Source: an uncultured beta proteobacterium (GTDB lineage: Bacteria > Pseudomonadota > Gammaproteobacteria > Burkholderiales > Burkholderiaceae_C). Taken from it: DNA of 6,135 nucleotides. The stretch is from NCBI GenBank assembly GCA_903928325.1, contig CAIYQF010000466.1, positions 1-6,135 of the forward strand. The letters run 5' to 3'. The notes beneath the pieces were generated by a model that saw only the letters and a program-made list of their open reading frames with translations, ran no database searches and was not told where the DNA came from. The position numbers were made by a program, and so were the translations under genes. Shown here in pieces: positions 5,919-6,135 of this stretch; position 1 is the first letter of the stretch, and each line of letters begins with the position of its first letter.

Positions 5919-6135
5919 GGGGCAGGGTCTCCTTAGGTTTGGAAAGTAGCTTAGCGTCTTGGGCGCTGCGCAGCGACCCCACCCTGACGCCCAAGAGACG
6001 CAGGCGCTTGATCAGCGGCGCGCGCTTCAGGCACTGACCGGCGGCGGCCCGGATGGCCGAGGCGTCATCGGTGTAGTGGGGCAGGGTGTGGTCTCGGGTG
6101 ACGATAGAAAAGTCGTCAAAACGCAGTTTGATACC
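5884..6135 (-). CDS. dinB: DNA polymerase IV (DinB), C-terminal part only
   Basis: A frame open from the right window edge encodes 83 residues and stops with TGA at 5886-5884. It begins GIKLRFDDFSIVTRDHTLPH and continues through AIRAAAGQCLKR and RLRLLGVRVGSL. This is the little-finger (polymerase-associated) domain of Y-family DNA polymerase IV, the translesion enzyme induced by SOS in many bacteria. The fingers, palm and catalytic acids lie outside the window. After GVRVGSL comes a 35-residue tail ending NALLFPDD. Y-family polymerases usually carry a sliding-clamp-binding peptide at this end, and ALLF is a candidate. The last 11 codons and the stop overlap the start of the downstream crotonase gene in another frame on the same strand. 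There is no frameshift or internal stop in the visible part. Confidence 0.9.
   Translation of the reverse strand, partial: GIKLRFDDFSIVTRDHTLPHYTDDASAIRAAAGQCLKRAPLIKRLRLLGVRVGSLRSAQDAKLLSKPKETLPHEPNALLFPDD
5929..5935 (-). promoter_or_regulatory. Ribosome binding site of the crotonase gene
   Basis: On the minus strand TAAGGAG ends 10 bases before the ATG at 5918. It is the best Shine-Dalgarno match in the window and decides the start. It lies inside the dinB coding region, so the crotonase can be translated from dinB-containing mRNA. Confidence 0.7.
5954..6001 (-). repeat. Imperfect inverted repeat within the 3' end of dinB
   Basis: On the plus strand GCGTCTTGGGCG (5954-5965) pairs with CGCCCAAGAGACGC (5988-6001). 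This gives 12 base pairs with a two-base AG bulge and a 22-base loop. A 12-base perfect palindrome, CGCTGCGCAGCG (5964-5975), overlaps the inner edge, so two alternative hairpins could form in the RNA. It lies 36 bases upstream of the crotonase ATG. No U-tract follows it on the minus strand, so it is not a standard intrinsic terminator. It is fully coding, and chance pairing in GC-rich DNA is possible. Confidence 0.4.

Overview
The window looks like ordinary chromosomal DNA from a high-GC betaproteobacterium. The closest fit by protein style is the Burkholderiales, probably Comamonadaceae (Rhodoferax/Polaromonas-like). That assignment is an inference from protein character and GC-rich codon use; no rRNA or other marker gene is present. 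Coding density is nearly complete: no gap between genes exceeds about 25 bases. I see no tRNA, rRNA, CRISPR array, insertion sequence, attachment site or origin.

Plus strand, bases 1-5063: six genes run head to tail with spacings of about 22, 12, 5, -4 and 20 bases. They are (1) the 3' end of a type I secretion ABC transporter (LapB-like), (2) its HlyD/LapC-like membrane-fusion adaptor, (3) a small two-helix DUF2798 membrane protein, (4) yaaA, a peroxide-stress protein, (5) queF, the preQ0 nitrile reductase of queuosine synthesis, overlapping yaaA by ATGA, and (6) an isopenicillin-N-synthase-like 2-oxoglutarate/Fe(II) oxygenase. The first two work together: the ATPase and the periplasmic adaptor form the inner-membrane part of a protein export channel. 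The outer-membrane partner and the exported substrate are not in the window. The remaining genes are housekeeping or stress genes with no obvious biochemical link to secretion, although spacing allows one transcript.

Minus strand, bases 6135-5076: the C-terminal 83 codons of DNA polymerase IV (dinB) enter from the right edge. They overlap by 35 bases the start of a crotonase-family gene that carries the three acidic active-site residues of dienoyl-CoA isomerase (ECH1 type). This pair converges on the oxygenase gene with only 12 bases between stop codons and no recognisable terminator.

I found no convincing new biological system. The observations most worth checking are the dinB/crotonase overlap (which encodes the extreme C-terminus of Pol IV), an imperfect inverted repeat just upstream of the crotonase start, a Cys replacing a usually conserved Asp in the crotonase, and the uncharacterised oxygenase directly behind queF.
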